DNA from: JAOUEA01 sp963734685
Lineage (GTDB): Bacteria; Actinomycetota; UBA4738; HRBIN12
Length of the DNA: 64,000 nucleotides
Direction of reading: 5' to 3'
Assembly: GCA_963734685.1 (NCBI GenBank)
Contig: CAVTIC010000007.1
Span: 1,178,001 to 1,242,000 of the forward strand
The position numbers were made by a program, and so were the translations under genes. A model generated the notes under the pieces. That model was given only the letters and a program-made list of their open reading frames with translations. It was not told the DNA's origin and did not search any database. Position 1 is the first letter of the stretch. Every line of letters starts with the position of its first letter. Below are positions 46,370 through 54,819 of the stretch, in pieces.

Positions 46370-46389
46370 AGTTGTCGCTCAAGACAACT
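46370..46389 (+). terminator. Hairpin downstream of the propeller lipoprotein gene
   Basis: AGTTGTC / GACAACT 7-bp stem with a 6-base loop, 86 bases after the stop and 25 bases before the next ATG. No T-tract. The bases just after it (rc RVRFELS-stop) faintly resemble the end of the LLMDLE tail. Confidence 0.4.
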
Positions 46390-46413
46390 CGAACCGCACC
46401 CGATACCACCCAC

Positions 46414-46749
46414 ATGACGTCGCTCGGAGACTCCTGGTCCACGGGGACGGGCAAGCCCACGGCCGAGCTTCCGACACGGCCCGACGTCGCTCGCCAGCCC
46501 GCGTCGCAGTCACCAACACCCGAGGTCTTCTCGACGGCACCGACGTGGAAGCGCGCCGGCGCGATCCTCGGCGTCGTCGGAGGCTTCTGCTTCCTGCTCA
46601 CCATCCCCGGGTGGATCGCCCTCGCCCACTACAAGCGGTGGAAGCGCGATGAGATCCGGACCCCGAACGGCTTGATCGCCTGGGGCTACGTCTTCACGGC
46701 CGCCATGCTCGTCGCCATCGTCGCCGTCTCCATCGACCCGAGCGCCTGA
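46414..46749 (+). CDS. Small two-helix membrane protein
   Basis: 111 residues from the ATG at 46414; an in-frame TTG at 46372 lies inside a hairpin and is less likely. A polar N-terminal half is followed by two helices (GAILGVVGGFCFLLTIPGWI and GLIAWGYVFTAAMLVAIVAV) with a basic loop HYKRWKRDE between. No family recognised. Confidence 0.6.
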   Translation: MTSLGDSWSTGTGKPTAELPTRPDVARQPASQSPTPEVFSTAPTWKRAGAILGVVGGFCFLLTIPGWIALAHYKRWKRDEIRTPNGLIAWGYVFTAAMLVAIVAVSIDPSA

Positions 46750-46811
46750 TCAGGGGAACGGCTCGAGCCGTTCCGTGATAGGAACGGTCGACGCGCGACG
46801 AGGAGGATCCG

Positions 46812-47021
46812 ATGACGACGATCCCGCCGGGGATGTGGCAGGACCCCGAGGCGTTCGAGCCGAGGGAGGTCGAGGAGATCGACCACGACCATCACGAGGA
46901 CCACGACCACGAGCACGGGGAGGGCTGCGGCCACGAGGCCGTCCCTCACGACGATCACGTCGACTACGTGCACGACGGGCATCGCCACTGGTTCCACCAC
47001 GGACACTGGGACGAGCACTGA
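46812..47021 (+). CDS. Histidine-rich metal-binding protein
   Basis: 69 residues from an ATG after GAGGAGG. About a third of residues 24-69 are His, with Asp and Glu between: HDHHEDHDHEHGEGCGHE and HDGHRHWFHHGHWDEH. Such sequences chelate Zn2+, Ni2+ or Cu+. No transport domain is attached, so storage or delivery is a reasonable guess. No metal transporter is next to it, though a P1B ATPase lies 15 kb upstream. Confidence 0.75.
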   Translation: MTTIPPGMWQDPEAFEPREVEEIDHDHHEDHDHEHGEGCGHEAVPHDDHVDYVHDGHRHWFHHGHWDEH

Positions 47022-47048
47022 TCGTCGCTCTCCGAGTGGGCCGATCGA

Positions 47049-47540
47049 TCAGCCGGCCTCGAAGGTCCACTGACGGGCGATCGTGCCGTCAGAGACCTTG
47101 ATCACGATGACTCCCGCTCCTCGGCCGTCACCGGAGAAGCGGTACGGGACGGCCACGAACGAGCCATCGGGGGAGGTGGTGACGCCTCCGGCCTGGGTCA
47201 ACGTGTAGCCGGGCCTGAGAGCTTTCGCGTCGGCGACGATCTCGTCGATACCCACGGCCTTGGTGCCGTCCGCACGCACGATGACGGCATCCTTGGCGTA
47301 CAGCGCCGACAGGCCCGCCGCGTTCGGCGAGGCCCACGCCTCGACCGTGCGCTGCGCGAGACGCTCGTCCGCGGTGACACGGTATCGGGGCACCACGATC
47401 GCGGCGGCCAATGCCACGACCGCGATGGTCAGCACCGCGATCACGGCGATGAGCCATGGCACAGCCCTCGACAGCCCGGGCGCGGCGTCCGGGATGGTCT
47501 TGATGGGTGGTGAGGCCTTGACCTCCTCCTGCTGGAGCAT
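47049..47540 (-). CDS. Membrane-anchored SnoaL/NTF2-like protein
   Basis: 163 residues from an ATG after GGGAGGAG. One membrane helix (VPWLIAVIAVLTIAVVALAAAIVV) precedes an extracytoplasmic domain of about 110 residues that resembles the SnoaL/NTF2 cone fold (RTVEAWASPNAAGLSALYAKDAVI). The fold hosts enzymes and binding proteins; no catalytic pair can be named here. Confidence 0.7.
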   Translation of the reverse strand: MLQQEEVKASPPIKTIPDAAPGLSRAVPWLIAVIAVLTIAVVALAAAIVVPRYRVTADERLAQRTVEAWASPNAAGLSALYAKDAVIVRADGTKAVGIDEIVADAKALRPGYTLTQAGGVTTSPDGSFVAVPYRFSGDGRGAGVIVIKVSDGTIARQWTFEAG

Positions 47541-47651
47541 GTGCGCTCCTCCCTTCGGTCAGGAACTTCACCACCCATGAGAACCCACGGGCGTCAAACG
47601 AACCGATAAGGAGGAACCAAATGCTGGGAACGATCCGCGGAGCGGCCTACG

Positions 47652-48026
47652 TCAGGGTTGGCTCCAGGTCACCGAGACGATGTGGACGTAGCAGCCCGGG
47701 AGCACCTCGACGCGCAGCGTGCGGACCGGCGCCATCCAGCGAACGATCGCGCAGCTCGCTTGATCCTGATCCCGCAGCAGCCCCGAGACCGTGGCCGGCG
47801 CTCTCACTCCGCCGACGTCGTCGAGGAAACGGAAGCGGACGAACGCCGAGTCAGGACTCGACGTGCAGTTGACGTGCATGTCCGTGCCCTCGGGCTGGAC
47901 CACGCACCCGCCGGGGTCGCGGACACCGTTCGCGTCAGCACCGTTCACGGTGATCGGCCCCGCCGCCTGCGCGGCGTGGACCGAGAACAGGGTCACCAGA
48001 ACCGCCATGACGATCGACTTCCTCAT
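47652..48026 (-). CDS. Small secreted protein
   Basis: 124 residues from an ATG after GAGGAGGGGG. A signal peptide (SIVMAVLVTLFSVHAAQAAG) is followed by a short beta-rich mature protein with four Cys (GGCVVQ, VNCTSS, ASCAIV, PGCYVH), likely two disulfides. No family recognised. Confidence 0.7.
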   Translation of the reverse strand: MRKSIVMAVLVTLFSVHAAQAAGPITVNGADANGVRDPGGCVVQPEGTDMHVNCTSSPDSAFVRFRFLDDVGGVRAPATVSGLLRDQDQASCAIVRWMAPVRTLRVEVLPGCYVHIVSVTWSQP

Positions 48027-48155
48027 AAAACCCCCTCCTCGTCCCGCTCTTCAGCGAGACCTCGACCCTACACCGGTCGTCGGGTCGGTGTCGGGTCGGT
48101 CTCCTCGACCCCCCGGACCGCGCATCATCACGGTGTCGTCGCGGGCGGTCGAGGC

Positions 48156-48161
48156 TAGGCT
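48156..48161 (+). promoter_or_regulatory. -10 box of leaderless aminotransferase gene
   Basis: TAGGCT eight bases before the GTG at 48170. Confidence 0.5.
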
Positions 48162-48169
48162 CCCAGCCC

Positions 48170-48958
48170 GTGGACGACGTTCGTCTCCCGCGGGTCGAGA
48201 TCGACGGCCATGCTGCAACCGTCGAGCAGATATGGGGCCTCGACCTGAGTAGCTCCGGCCACTTCACCGCCATGCAGGTCAGAGGCCGCCGCACGCTCGG
48301 TGTGGACTTCCATCTGGTCCGTCTCGACGGCGCCACCCGAGAGCTGTTCGGCGTCGGACTCGATCGCGATCGGGTCCGTGGCTACATCAGGCACGCGCTC
48401 GCGGACGACACCGCGGACGCGTCGGTCCGAGTCAACGTGTTCCGCTCAGGCACGGCGGAGGACGTTTCCGTCATCGTCAGCGTGCGACCGCCCGCCTCCG
48501 CGCCGGCCGAACCACAGAGCCTGCAGACGGTCGAGTATCAGAGACCGGTCGCCCATATCAAGCATTCGTCCGGATTCGGGCAGTCCTATTACCGAGGTCT
48601 GGCCCACGGCAACGGTTTCGATGAAGCCCTGTTCGTCGGGCCAGGCGGGGCCATCTCCGAGGGTTCCATCACCAACATCGGCTTCATCGATGGTGACGAG
48701 ATCGTCTGGCCCGACGCGCCCGCCCTGCGCGGCATCATGATGCAGGTCCTCCAGCGCGAGCTCGAGCGGAGGGGGCTCGCGTGGCGGTACGGAGCCGTGC
48801 ATGTGGCCGATCTCGCTTCATTCGACGGCGCGTTCGTGACCAACTCGCACGGGATGGCGACGGTCGGGCGCATCGACGATCTGAGCCTGCCAACGGACGC
48901 GGAACTCATGCACGCCGCGAAGCAGCTGCTCGCAGCCGCCCCCTACGACCCGATCTGA
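48170..48958 (+). CDS. Class IV aminotransferase-like PLP enzyme
   Basis: 262 residues from a leaderless GTG. The fold-IV pattern includes a candidate PLP Lys in VAHIKHSSGF, followed by GFDEALFVGPGGAISEGSITNIGF, the substrate and cofactor phosphate loop of branched-chain aminotransferases and aminodeoxychorismate lyase. The late FVTNSHGMATVGRIDD matches the C-terminal phosphate-binding turn. The first 120 residues are diverged. Transaminase or lyase activity is likely but the substrate is not. Confidence 0.82.
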   Translation: MDDVRLPRVEIDGHAATVEQIWGLDLSSSGHFTAMQVRGRRTLGVDFHLVRLDGATRELFGVGLDRDRVRGYIRHALADDTADASVRVNVFRSGTAEDVSVIVSVRPPASAPAEPQSLQTVEYQRPVAHIKHSSGFGQSYYRGLAHGNGFDEALFVGPGGAISEGSITNIGFIDGDEIVWPDAPALRGIMMQVLQRELERRGLAWRYGAVHVADLASFDGAFVTNSHGMATVGRIDDLSLPTDAELMHAAKQLLAAAPYDPI

Positions 48959-49081
48959 GGGCTCGGTTGCGCGAGGGGGTGCCCGGCTCAGGCCGGTTCG
49001 CCGTGTCGGGCGATCTCACTACGGAGCATGCCCGAGGCCGGATGGTAGTCGGTCGAATTGGCGGTCGCACACGGACGGGGC

Positions 49082-49245
49082 ACGCGCTAGCTTGTGAGCA
49101 CGCGGCTCCTGATAGGACGGACCAAGCTGCAACCCGCGAGCCCGGTGGTCCGCGATCGGGACACCGCGTCGAACGTGGGGGCCCCCGCCTTCCGGCTCCA
49201 GTCCCGGCCCCGTGACGGGAGCAACTACCCCCCGGGGGTCGCCGC
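49082..49245 (+). repeat. Repeat A, copy 3 (candidate structured RNA)
   Basis: Shares with copy 2 the order ACGCGCTAGC start, CGGACCA...TGGTCCG stem, GTCGAACGTGG, a GC hairpin, GTGACGGGAGCAACT, and a CCCCCCGGGGGTCG end. Paired positions differ between copies in a way that keeps pairing (GGAGGCC/GGCCTCC in copy 1, GGGGCC/GGCTCC here). The 307 bases 48959-49265 hold no other recognisable feature. Confidence 0.6.
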
Positions 49246-49265
49246 GCTTCCTTCCTGCGTGGTCG

Positions 49266-49397
49266 TCATCGATCCGACCTCATCTCTCGTAACCGCCGCT
49301 GGATCACGGCGAAATCCCTGCACGGTTCAACCGCCTTCCCGTCGAGATACCAGGTGTCGGTTCGCGGGTCGAAATGCAGCCCGTTCCATCCCGCCAT
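49266..49397 (-). CDS. Possible 43-residue protein
   Basis: ATG at 49397 to TGA. The sequence (FDPRTDTWYLDGKAVEPCRD, then FAVIQRRLREM) has sensible composition and strong G/C3 bias. No ribosome site is clear. Unknown family. Confidence 0.42.
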   Translation of the reverse strand: MAGWNGLHFDPRTDTWYLDGKAVEPCRDFAVIQRRLREMRSDR

Positions 49398-49514
49398 CGA
49401 TCTAGCGTGTACGCGGTGCCCCCTTGCAGGTCAATCTCCTACCTGCACCCGGAGCCTCGGCCCACCTGGACTTGGCAGGCACGCCACGGTAGGAATGTGA
49501 AGCAGGGGGCACAG

Positions 49515-50033
49515 ATGATCAGCGAGCCGAGGATCGTCGAACGCCGCGAGCAGCGCTACGTGGGGATCCGGGGAACCGTCGCGATGGGCGAGATCGGCGC
49601 ATTCATCGAGGGCTCGTTCCCAGAGCTGTTCGCCGATCTGGACGCCCAGGGCGTCGAGCCGACCGGCCCTCCGTTCCTCCGCTACAACGTGATCGACATG
49701 GATGCGGGGTTGGAGATCGAGGTCGGGGTTCCCGTCGAGGCCCACATCCCCGATCACGGGCGGGTCTTCGCGGCCGTCCTACCTGCTGGACGCTATGGCA
49801 CGCTCACGTACACCGGCGAGTACGCCGGCTTGGTCGACGCGAACGAGGCGCTTCAACGATGGGCGCGCGATGAGGGTCTCGAATGGGCGTGGTCGGAGAC
49901 GGACCGGGGTGATCGGTTCGAGTCTCGTCTGGAGGTGTATCTGACCGACCCCGCCGCCGAACCCGACCCGGAGAAGTGGGAGACGGAGGTCGCCTACCTG
50001 CTGGCCGATGTCTCCGACCCCACATCTCACTAG
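49515..50033 (+). CDS. GyrI-like effector-binding domain protein
   Basis: 172 residues from an ATG after AGCAGGGGG. The fold of the GyrI/AraC effector-binding (SHV) family is recognisable: EPRIVERREQRYVGIRG, MDAGLEIEVGVPVEAHIPD, and VLPAGRYGTLTYTGEYAGL. There is no DNA-binding domain. Such stand-alone proteins bind or hydrolyse small toxic molecules. Confidence 0.85.
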   Translation: MISEPRIVERREQRYVGIRGTVAMGEIGAFIEGSFPELFADLDAQGVEPTGPPFLRYNVIDMDAGLEIEVGVPVEAHIPDHGRVFAAVLPAGRYGTLTYTGEYAGLVDANEALQRWARDEGLEWAWSETDRGDRFESRLEVYLTDPAAEPDPEKWETEVAYLLADVSDPTSH

Positions 50034-50097
50034 AGGCGACGGATCTTCAGGAAGAAGGTCACGTGCCGTCTCTGCGAACGGTGGCGTCGGCGCGTTC

Positions 50098-50292
50098 ATG
50101 GTAGCGATGGACGAGTACACCACGGTGCTGACCGCGTCGCAGGAAGGTCTTCAGACCTCGATCGCCTTCGAGGAGTTCTTCGAGACGGAGCGGGAACGGC
50201 TGTTCCGCGCCCTCCTGCTCGTCACGCATGACACGGCAGAAGCGGAGGATCTCATGCAGGAGGCGTTCGTCCGCACATGGTCCAGACCATGA
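50098..50292 (+). pseudogene. Truncated ECF-type sigma factor (region 2 only)
   Basis: 64 residues ending FEEFFETERERLFRALLLV then AEDLMQEAFVRTWSR-stop. This is the start of sigma-70 region 2. The rest of region 2 and all of region 4 are gone. The stop overlaps the ATG of the next gene (ATGA), whose sequence is unrelated to a sigma factor. So a junction of two genes, rather than a point mutation, probably made the truncation. Confidence 0.7.
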
Positions 50293-50669
50293 GCAGTCCG
50301 CGTTGGATGAGGCGCATCGCGGATCGGAGAAGTGCCGCGACGCGCTTGTCAGACCAGCAGAGGAAGGACGCCATGCGGGCGATGTGGACGGGGAGCACCG
50401 TGCGAGATCCCGAAACAGCCCGTCTCGTGGTGGATGAATGCCAAGACACCGCCGCCAAGGTCCCCGTGTGGATCTGGTTGATCCTTGGACTGATGGCCGC
50501 CGTGGTTGTCGCTGCGAACGGAAGCTGGGTGCTCGTCGGCTTCATCCTGATCATCGGTGTTGGTCCGCCCTCATACATCCTTTGGATGCGTCGGAGAGCG
50601 CTCGCGGCGAATCTCCCTATCGCGGTCTCTAGTCGGCCTGGGGCCTCCGGATGGAAACGCGATCCGTAG
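50289..50669 (+). CDS. Small membrane protein
   Basis: 126 residues overlapping the end of the sigma fragment by 4 bases. A basic N terminus (RRIADRRSAATRLSDQQRKD) is followed by one long or two short hydrophobic helices (VWIWLILGLMAAVVVAANGS and LVGFILIIGVGPPSYILWM). The last residues (SGWKRDP) lie within repeat B, copy 1. Confidence 0.6.
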   Translation: MSSPRWMRRIADRRSAATRLSDQQRKDAMRAMWTGSTVRDPETARLVVDECQDTAAKVPVWIWLILGLMAAVVVAANGSWVLVGFILIIGVGPPSYILWMRRRALAANLPIAVSSRPGASGWKRDP

Positions 50670-50720
50670 CTTGGGATGGGGTCCCCGCGCACGAATACCG
50701 GTTGCCCCCGAGTGTTCGCG
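50641..50720 (+). repeat. Repeat B, copy 1
   Basis: Core: CTCCGGATGGAAACGCGATC-n-GTAGC, then GGATGGGGTCCCCGCGC and GGTTGCCCCCGAGTGTTCGC. It includes the stop codon of the preceding gene. Confidence 0.7.
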
Positions 50721-50725
50721 GGCTA

Positions 50726-50809
50726 TCAGGATGGAGCTTCTGGCGTCGGTCCGCTCAGCAGTTCGATCTCGAACTTCGCCCTCAGCTCGTCGTCGGCCTC
50801 CAAGTCCAT
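50726..50809 (-). CDS. LLMDLE tail, copy c (27 residues)
   Basis: Reads MDLEADDELRAKFEIELL then a short Ser/Pro end. Its ATG overlaps the TGA of the upstream frame (CTCTGATGG). One missing base there would otherwise give LLMDLE in one continuous protein with the upstream frame. Confidence 0.45.
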   Translation of the reverse strand: MDLEADDELRAKFEIELLSGPTPEAPS

Positions 50810-51040
50810 CAGAGGTCGGCCATCGACGAGTTGCGCTCGGTGAGTTCAGCGATGATGCCAGCCCGCTCCGCGCTCGTGCCGAACAGGTAGCGGAGGAGGT
50901 CGTCGCGGAGTGCCGACGCTGCCCGAAGGACGGCGATACGAACGGCGTCGTCGCTCGGCTCGACGGCGACGATGCGCGCCCCGGCGCACCGCCGACTCGA
51001 CGAGCAACCGGTCGCGCACCAGCAGCCCGACCTGGACCAT
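50808..51040 (-). pseudogene. LLMDLE-family protein, copy c, upstream part (frameshifted)
   Basis: Begins MVQVGLLVRDRLLVESAVR. An extra G near 50970 shifts the frame; corrected it continues RIVAVEPSDDAVRIAVL, LRDDLLRYLFGTSAERAGII and AELTERNSSMADL, then runs into the tail at 50809. Same block as in copies d and e. It lies just downstream of the gene at 51067. Confidence 0.55.
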
Positions 51041-51066
51041 TGCCTTCTACACCGAGCAGCGGTCGG

Positions 51067-51414
51067 TCAAGGCGTCTCGTAGCTGGAAACGAGCTCGGGA
51101 AGCGTGAGGGCTGGCGGATCGTTCAAGTCCACGCCCGTAGCGTCGGCGAGCCGCTCCTTGAACCAGAGGTCGAAATCCTCGCGCGACTGCACAAACATCG
51201 AGAACGCCTTGTTGAAGTCCGCGCTCTCGATGTACGCCACCAGCAGGTCGCCGGCTGGCGTCTGGGCGATGTACCAAACCTCCTTGGTGATGCCGATCCG
51301 ACGCTCGGAGATGTCGTAGTCGTTCCTTCGAGGACCGTCGAGCTCCGCTTGGAACGCCCTCGCCGAGTCGCTCTTTCCGGGCAGGATGGGGAGCGCTAGA
51401 CAGACCTGATCCAT
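51067..51414 (-). CDS. Conserved hypothetical protein (possibly DUF6176-like)
   Basis: 115 residues from an ATG after AAAGGAGATCTGTC. Sequence MDQVCLALPILPGKSDSAR, ISERRIGITKEVWYIAQTP, and VAYIESADFNKAFSMFVQS has the alternating strand-helix pattern of a ferredoxin-like/dimeric barrel fold. Intact and well translated, unlike its damaged downstream neighbour. Confidence 0.6.
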   Translation of the reverse strand: MDQVCLALPILPGKSDSARAFQAELDGPRRNDYDISERRIGITKEVWYIAQTPAGDLLVAYIESADFNKAFSMFVQSREDFDLWFKERLADATGVDLNDPPALTLPELVSSYETP

Positions 51415-51580
51415 GACAGATCTCCTTTCGGTCGGTAGCTGCACGCTACGCCGTGCTGGCACGGTTAGCCAATCGAGCGAAATGCCAACGCTCTCGCGAC
51501 TGCCCTACCCGGGCTGCGTTCACGGCTGGACCGACCATCAAGGTTTGCATGACTCGGTAAGGGAGGACGAGACTGGTTCG

Positions 51581-51630
51581 TATGGGTCCCCGCGCTCGGT
51601 AGACCGGCTCCCTCCGAGGGTTCGCGAGCG
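51581..51630 (+). repeat. Repeat B, copy 2 (diverged)
   Basis: TATGGGTCCCCGCGCTCG...CCGGCTCCCTCCGAGGGTTCGCG, the second half of the repeat B core. Confidence 0.5.
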
Positions 51631-51987
51631 CAAGTTGGGCTTACGGAAAATCGCTCCAGTGGGCGTCAGTTCCGAAACGGAGAGCCGGATCTCGGTGACC
51701 TCATCGCCCGACGGCATCCTGGCACTCGGCTGGTTCGTACTTGCTGGCGTTCTACGCTGAGCGCGTACCTCAACGCTCGCCAGGTCATCATTGTGGAGGA
51801 CGCCACAGTGGCGATTTCTTCGGGGAGGCCTATCGCTGGTGTTGCTGTTCTTCGCGGCGTTGAGCGTTCGTAAAGCCCTTGAGACAGAAAGGCGTGGGCT
51901 AACACTCTCTCCATCCACCCGGCGCCTTGGCCCGCGAGGACCACCACGTTGTTCGGCCCACGTGCCTGTGTCATAGTCGCAAGCATT

Positions 51988-52030
51988 GGCGCTGAAGCGG
52001 CTTGGCCGACACGGTCTCCGTACGGCAACG
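51988..52030 (+). repeat. Repeat D, copy 1
   Basis: GGCGCTGAAGCGGCTTGGCCGACACGGT-like block ending 13 bases before the IS256-family element; similar to D2 and D3. Confidence 0.5.
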
Positions 52031-52042
52031 GGGTCGGTTAAC

Positions 52043-53435
52043 GTCCCGAGAAGTGGTGGACTTTCGAGGTGGACTTCCGGGGTGGAAATCCCCGTGACGT
52101 AGATGGCCACCGCCATCCTCAACGACAGGTCGAGGTCAAGAGGAGGGACGATGGCCACCCCCAGGATGGACATCACGTCGTTCGTCGGCAAGCTGCTCGA
52201 GGAGAACGACGTCGATCTGCTGCGCGACGGCGTGAAGGTGCTCGCCCAGGCCGTGATGGAGACCGAGGTCTCGTCTCAGATCGGGGCGGCACCGTACGAG
52301 CGGAGCGCCGGAGCGCGTTGCCTACCGCAACGGCTACCGGACCAGGACGCTGGGACACCCGGGTCGGGCACGATCGAGCTCAAGATCCCCAAGGTGCGCG
52401 GCCGGCGCCTACTTCCCGCGCGCTGCTGCGAGCCCCGCCGGCGTGCGGAGAAGGCGCTGCACGCGGTCGTGGTCGAGGCCTACGTCAAGGGCGTGTCGAC
52501 CCGCAAGGTGGACGACCTGGTCGAAGGCGCTCGGGATCGACGGGATCTCCCGCTCGGAGGTCTCCAGGATCTGCAAGGTCGCTCGACGACCGAGGTCACG
52601 TCCGTTCCTGCAGCGCCCGATCGACGGTGAGCACCCCTACGTCTGGCTCGACGCGACGTTCCACAAGGTCCGTCAGGCAGGCCGTGTCACCTCGGTCGCC
52701 ACCGTGGTCGCGATCGGGGTCAACGACCAGGGACAGCGCACGATCTTGGGTGCGGCCACCGGCCAGAGCGAGGACCACCAGTTCTGGACCTCGTTCCTTC
52801 GTTCGCCTGATCAAGCGTGGGCCTGAAGGGCGTCCGGCTGGTGATCTCGGATGCCCACGAGGGCCTGCGCCAGGCGATCGCGAAGATCCTGGCCGGTGCG
52901 ACGTGGCAGCGGTGCCGGGTCCATTTCATGCGGAATCTGCTCTCGACCGTGCCCAAGGGCGCCCAGGACACGGTGGCAGCGGTCGTTCGCTCGATCTTCT
53001 CCGCACCTGATCACGCGCGCGGCGATGACCCAGCTGCACGACGTCGCCCGGATGCTCGAGCCGAAGTTCCCCCAGGCCGCCGAGCTGCCTCGGAGGACGC
53101 GGCCGAGGACGTGCTCGCACACATGCACTTCCCTCGCGAGCATCGCCGGCGGCTGCACTCGACCAACCCGATCGAGCGCCTGCACAAGGAGGTGAAACGC
53201 CGCACAAGGGTGATCGGGATCTTCCCGACGCTGGACTCGCTGATGCGGATGGTCGGGACGCTGCTCGCCGAGCAAGACGACGAGTGGCAGGTGGCCGATC
53301 GTCGCTACTTCGCGATCGGCTCGATGGCCAAGGTCGACGAACTCGAGGGAGGTGAGGACCCGAAGGAGCTACTCGCTGCGATCGCGTGAGAAGAACCGAG
53401 GATGGCGGTGACGGATTTCAACCACTTGACGGGAC
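52043..53435 (+). mobile_element. IS256 (Mutator)-family insertion sequence
   Basis: Imperfect terminal inverted repeats bound the element: GTCCCGAGAAGTGGTGGA at the left end and, read from the other strand, GTCCCGTCAAGTGGTTGA at the right. Length of about 1.39 kb fits the family. One broken transposase gene fills it. No target-site duplication could be seen. Confidence 0.8.
52151..53389 (+). pseudogene. IS256-family transposase with many frameshifts
   Basis: Starts at an ATG (52151) after GGAGGGACG and ends in KELLAAIA. Family blocks are all recognisable in alternating frames: VDLLRDGVKVLAQAVMETEV, VDDLVKALGIDGISRSEVSR, YVWLDATFHKVRQ with the first Asp, RLVISDAHEGLRQAI with the second Asp, and STNPIERLHKEVKRRTRV with the Glu. 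At least eight indels, mostly +1 at G/C runs (near 52305, 52350, 52400, 52522, 52580, 52803, 53010, 53090), separate them. Substitutions are not degenerate, so breakage is recent or a sequence error. Confidence 0.85.
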
Positions 53436-53558
53436 ACGACCCTACCGGTGAAGGTTCGAACGGGGATGAGGGGTTGGACGCAGAGTGAGTGGCACCCAGG
53501 ACCGGAACTAGCGGCAACCGGATGTCCATGAGGTTCGGCTGTGAGGGACCCCGTTACC

Positions 53559-53600
53559 CGGCGTTCGACCGGCTCAGCCGAGACCGTCCCCGCGAGCACG
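53559..53600 (+). repeat. Repeat D, copy 2
   Basis: GGCGTTCGACCGGCTCAGCCGAGACCGT then CCCCGCGAG, similar to D1 and D3. With D1 it brackets the insertion sequence. Confidence 0.5.
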
Positions 53601-53631
53601 ACGATGGACCCTCCATGCGTGTAGACGCTGC

Positions 53632-54117
53632 ATGGGAACTCAGATTGAACTCGCGATTGCCTCCGCCCTTGCCGCGCGGGTGCGATGCGAGCGAAGGCGT
53701 TCGTTGACGCGCTGATGAATCTGAGGTTCGAAGACGTTCTCTCCAGCGAGGACTTCTCGCGTCTGATTGTACGAGACCGTGCCCCAATCGATGGAGCTTG
53801 GATCCGACGGTTTCCTCCTCGGATTCACGCTTCGCGGCAAGAAGGAGACAGGGATAGTTTGGGTAATCGTCGAGGTCCTTCTGCTTGGCGTTGTAGCCGA
53901 CGCGGACAAGCCCTCCGAGCTCAGTGACCACTCGGAGCTCGAAGGGTTCGAATTCCGGCTCAATGGAATTGACGTCACATCGGGGCCTCCGTTTGAGGCG
54001 ATACCAGACGAAGCAAAGCCGCAGGGCATGCAGGAGTGGCCGATGATGCTCTTGCCCTACCCCGGCCGCGACTCGTGGCCTCAGCTCGAGCGTACGATCG
54101 AGCGAATGATGAGTTGA
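53632..54117 (+). pseudogene. Hypothetical protein, probably frameshifted
   Basis: Three frames join into one plausible protein: MGTQIELAIASALAAR (from 53632), then AKAFVDALMNLRFEDVLS (about 53693) and finally YETVPQSMELGSDGFLLGF to the stop at 54117, ending in SWPQLERTIERMM. The last 115 codons are open and G/C3-biased. No family recognised; two indels would be required. Confidence 0.45.
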
Positions 54118-54242
54118 ACCCTCGCGACGGAATCGCGCAGTCTCGGTCCTGGTCGAGCCGCAGCCCCGCGCCGTGGAAGCCCCGCATGTCGAGCTACACG
54201 GCCTCGCTGCAAAGGAGGTTCCCTAGCTCCGTTCCGGCATCC

Positions 54243-54557
54243 TCAGGTTCGCCTCGGCGGCCCGAACTCTGCCTTGGTTGCTTCTGAGAGGTCAAAGGCG
54301 GTCTTCACGAGACGCGGGTCCTCGACGACGCGACGCCATGCGGCTACGGCTTCATCCAAGAGGTGCGCTGCTAGGCGAAGCTCAGCGGGACTGTTGGCTC
54401 CGATCAGGCGGACCTCGACGCTGAGGAGCGCCCGCTCGAGAGACTTCGTCTTCGCGAGCCACTCCCCCCCACTTGCGAACCTGGCCATGTCCAGGTGGGT
54501 GATCGCGTGGGCGGTCCGATCCATCATCTGTTCGAGCTCAATCGCGATGTCGAACAT
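54243..54557 (-). CDS. Helical hypothetical protein
   Basis: 104 residues from an ATG after AGGA; the frame is open further upstream without a good site. Mostly helical: IAIELEQMMDRTAHAITHLD, AELRLAAHLLDEAVAAWRRV, VKTAFDLSEATKAEF. No family recognised. Confidence 0.6.
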   Translation of the reverse strand: MFDIAIELEQMMDRTAHAITHLDMARFASGGEWLAKTKSLERALLSVEVRLIGANSPAELRLAAHLLDEAVAAWRRVVEDPRLVKTAFDLSEATKAEFGPPRRT

Positions 54558-54723
54558 TCGGTCCTGAGCCAGGTCGCACCTCTGCTCACCCGCCGGTGAG
54601 GAATCCCTGGAGCTGGTAACAGCGCCGTCGTCGGGCGGTGCCGTGAGCATGCGCTGAGGACGAGTAAGAAGGCGGCGGCAACGCGAGTGGGGACGCTTCT
54701 CGGCCCGTTCGACCTTGGCTCGT

Positions 54724-54819
54724 TCACGCCCCAAGCTCACCCCGTATCGACTCCGCCAGCCGCAGCCGCGCCGGCTCGCCGTCCTCGCCCTCGAGGTCCA
54801 TCACCTCGGCCAGCCACAT
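54724..54819 (-). CDS. LLMDLE tail, copy f (31 residues)
   Basis: Reads MWLAEVMDLEGEDGEPARLR and ends RGELGA. It overlaps the end of the HTH gene in another frame (TGATGG at the second Met) and is closest to copy a. Confidence 0.45.
   Translation of the reverse strand: MWLAEVMDLEGEDGEPARLRLAESIRGELGA

Larger units (their letters stand above)
51415..52042. other. Gene-poor stretch with repeats B2 and D1
   Basis: No convincing gene. Short protein-like strings appear on the + strand near 51780 (VIIVEDATVAISSGRPIAGV) but lack a start, suggesting gene relics. Confidence 0.4.

Noticed and set aside
48982..49200. T-box riboswitch in repeat A (GGTGGTCCGCG resembles the T-box GGTGGTACCGCG)
   Set aside because: One core base is missing, there is no specifier stem, and no aminoacyl-tRNA synthetase or amino-acid gene follows any copy.
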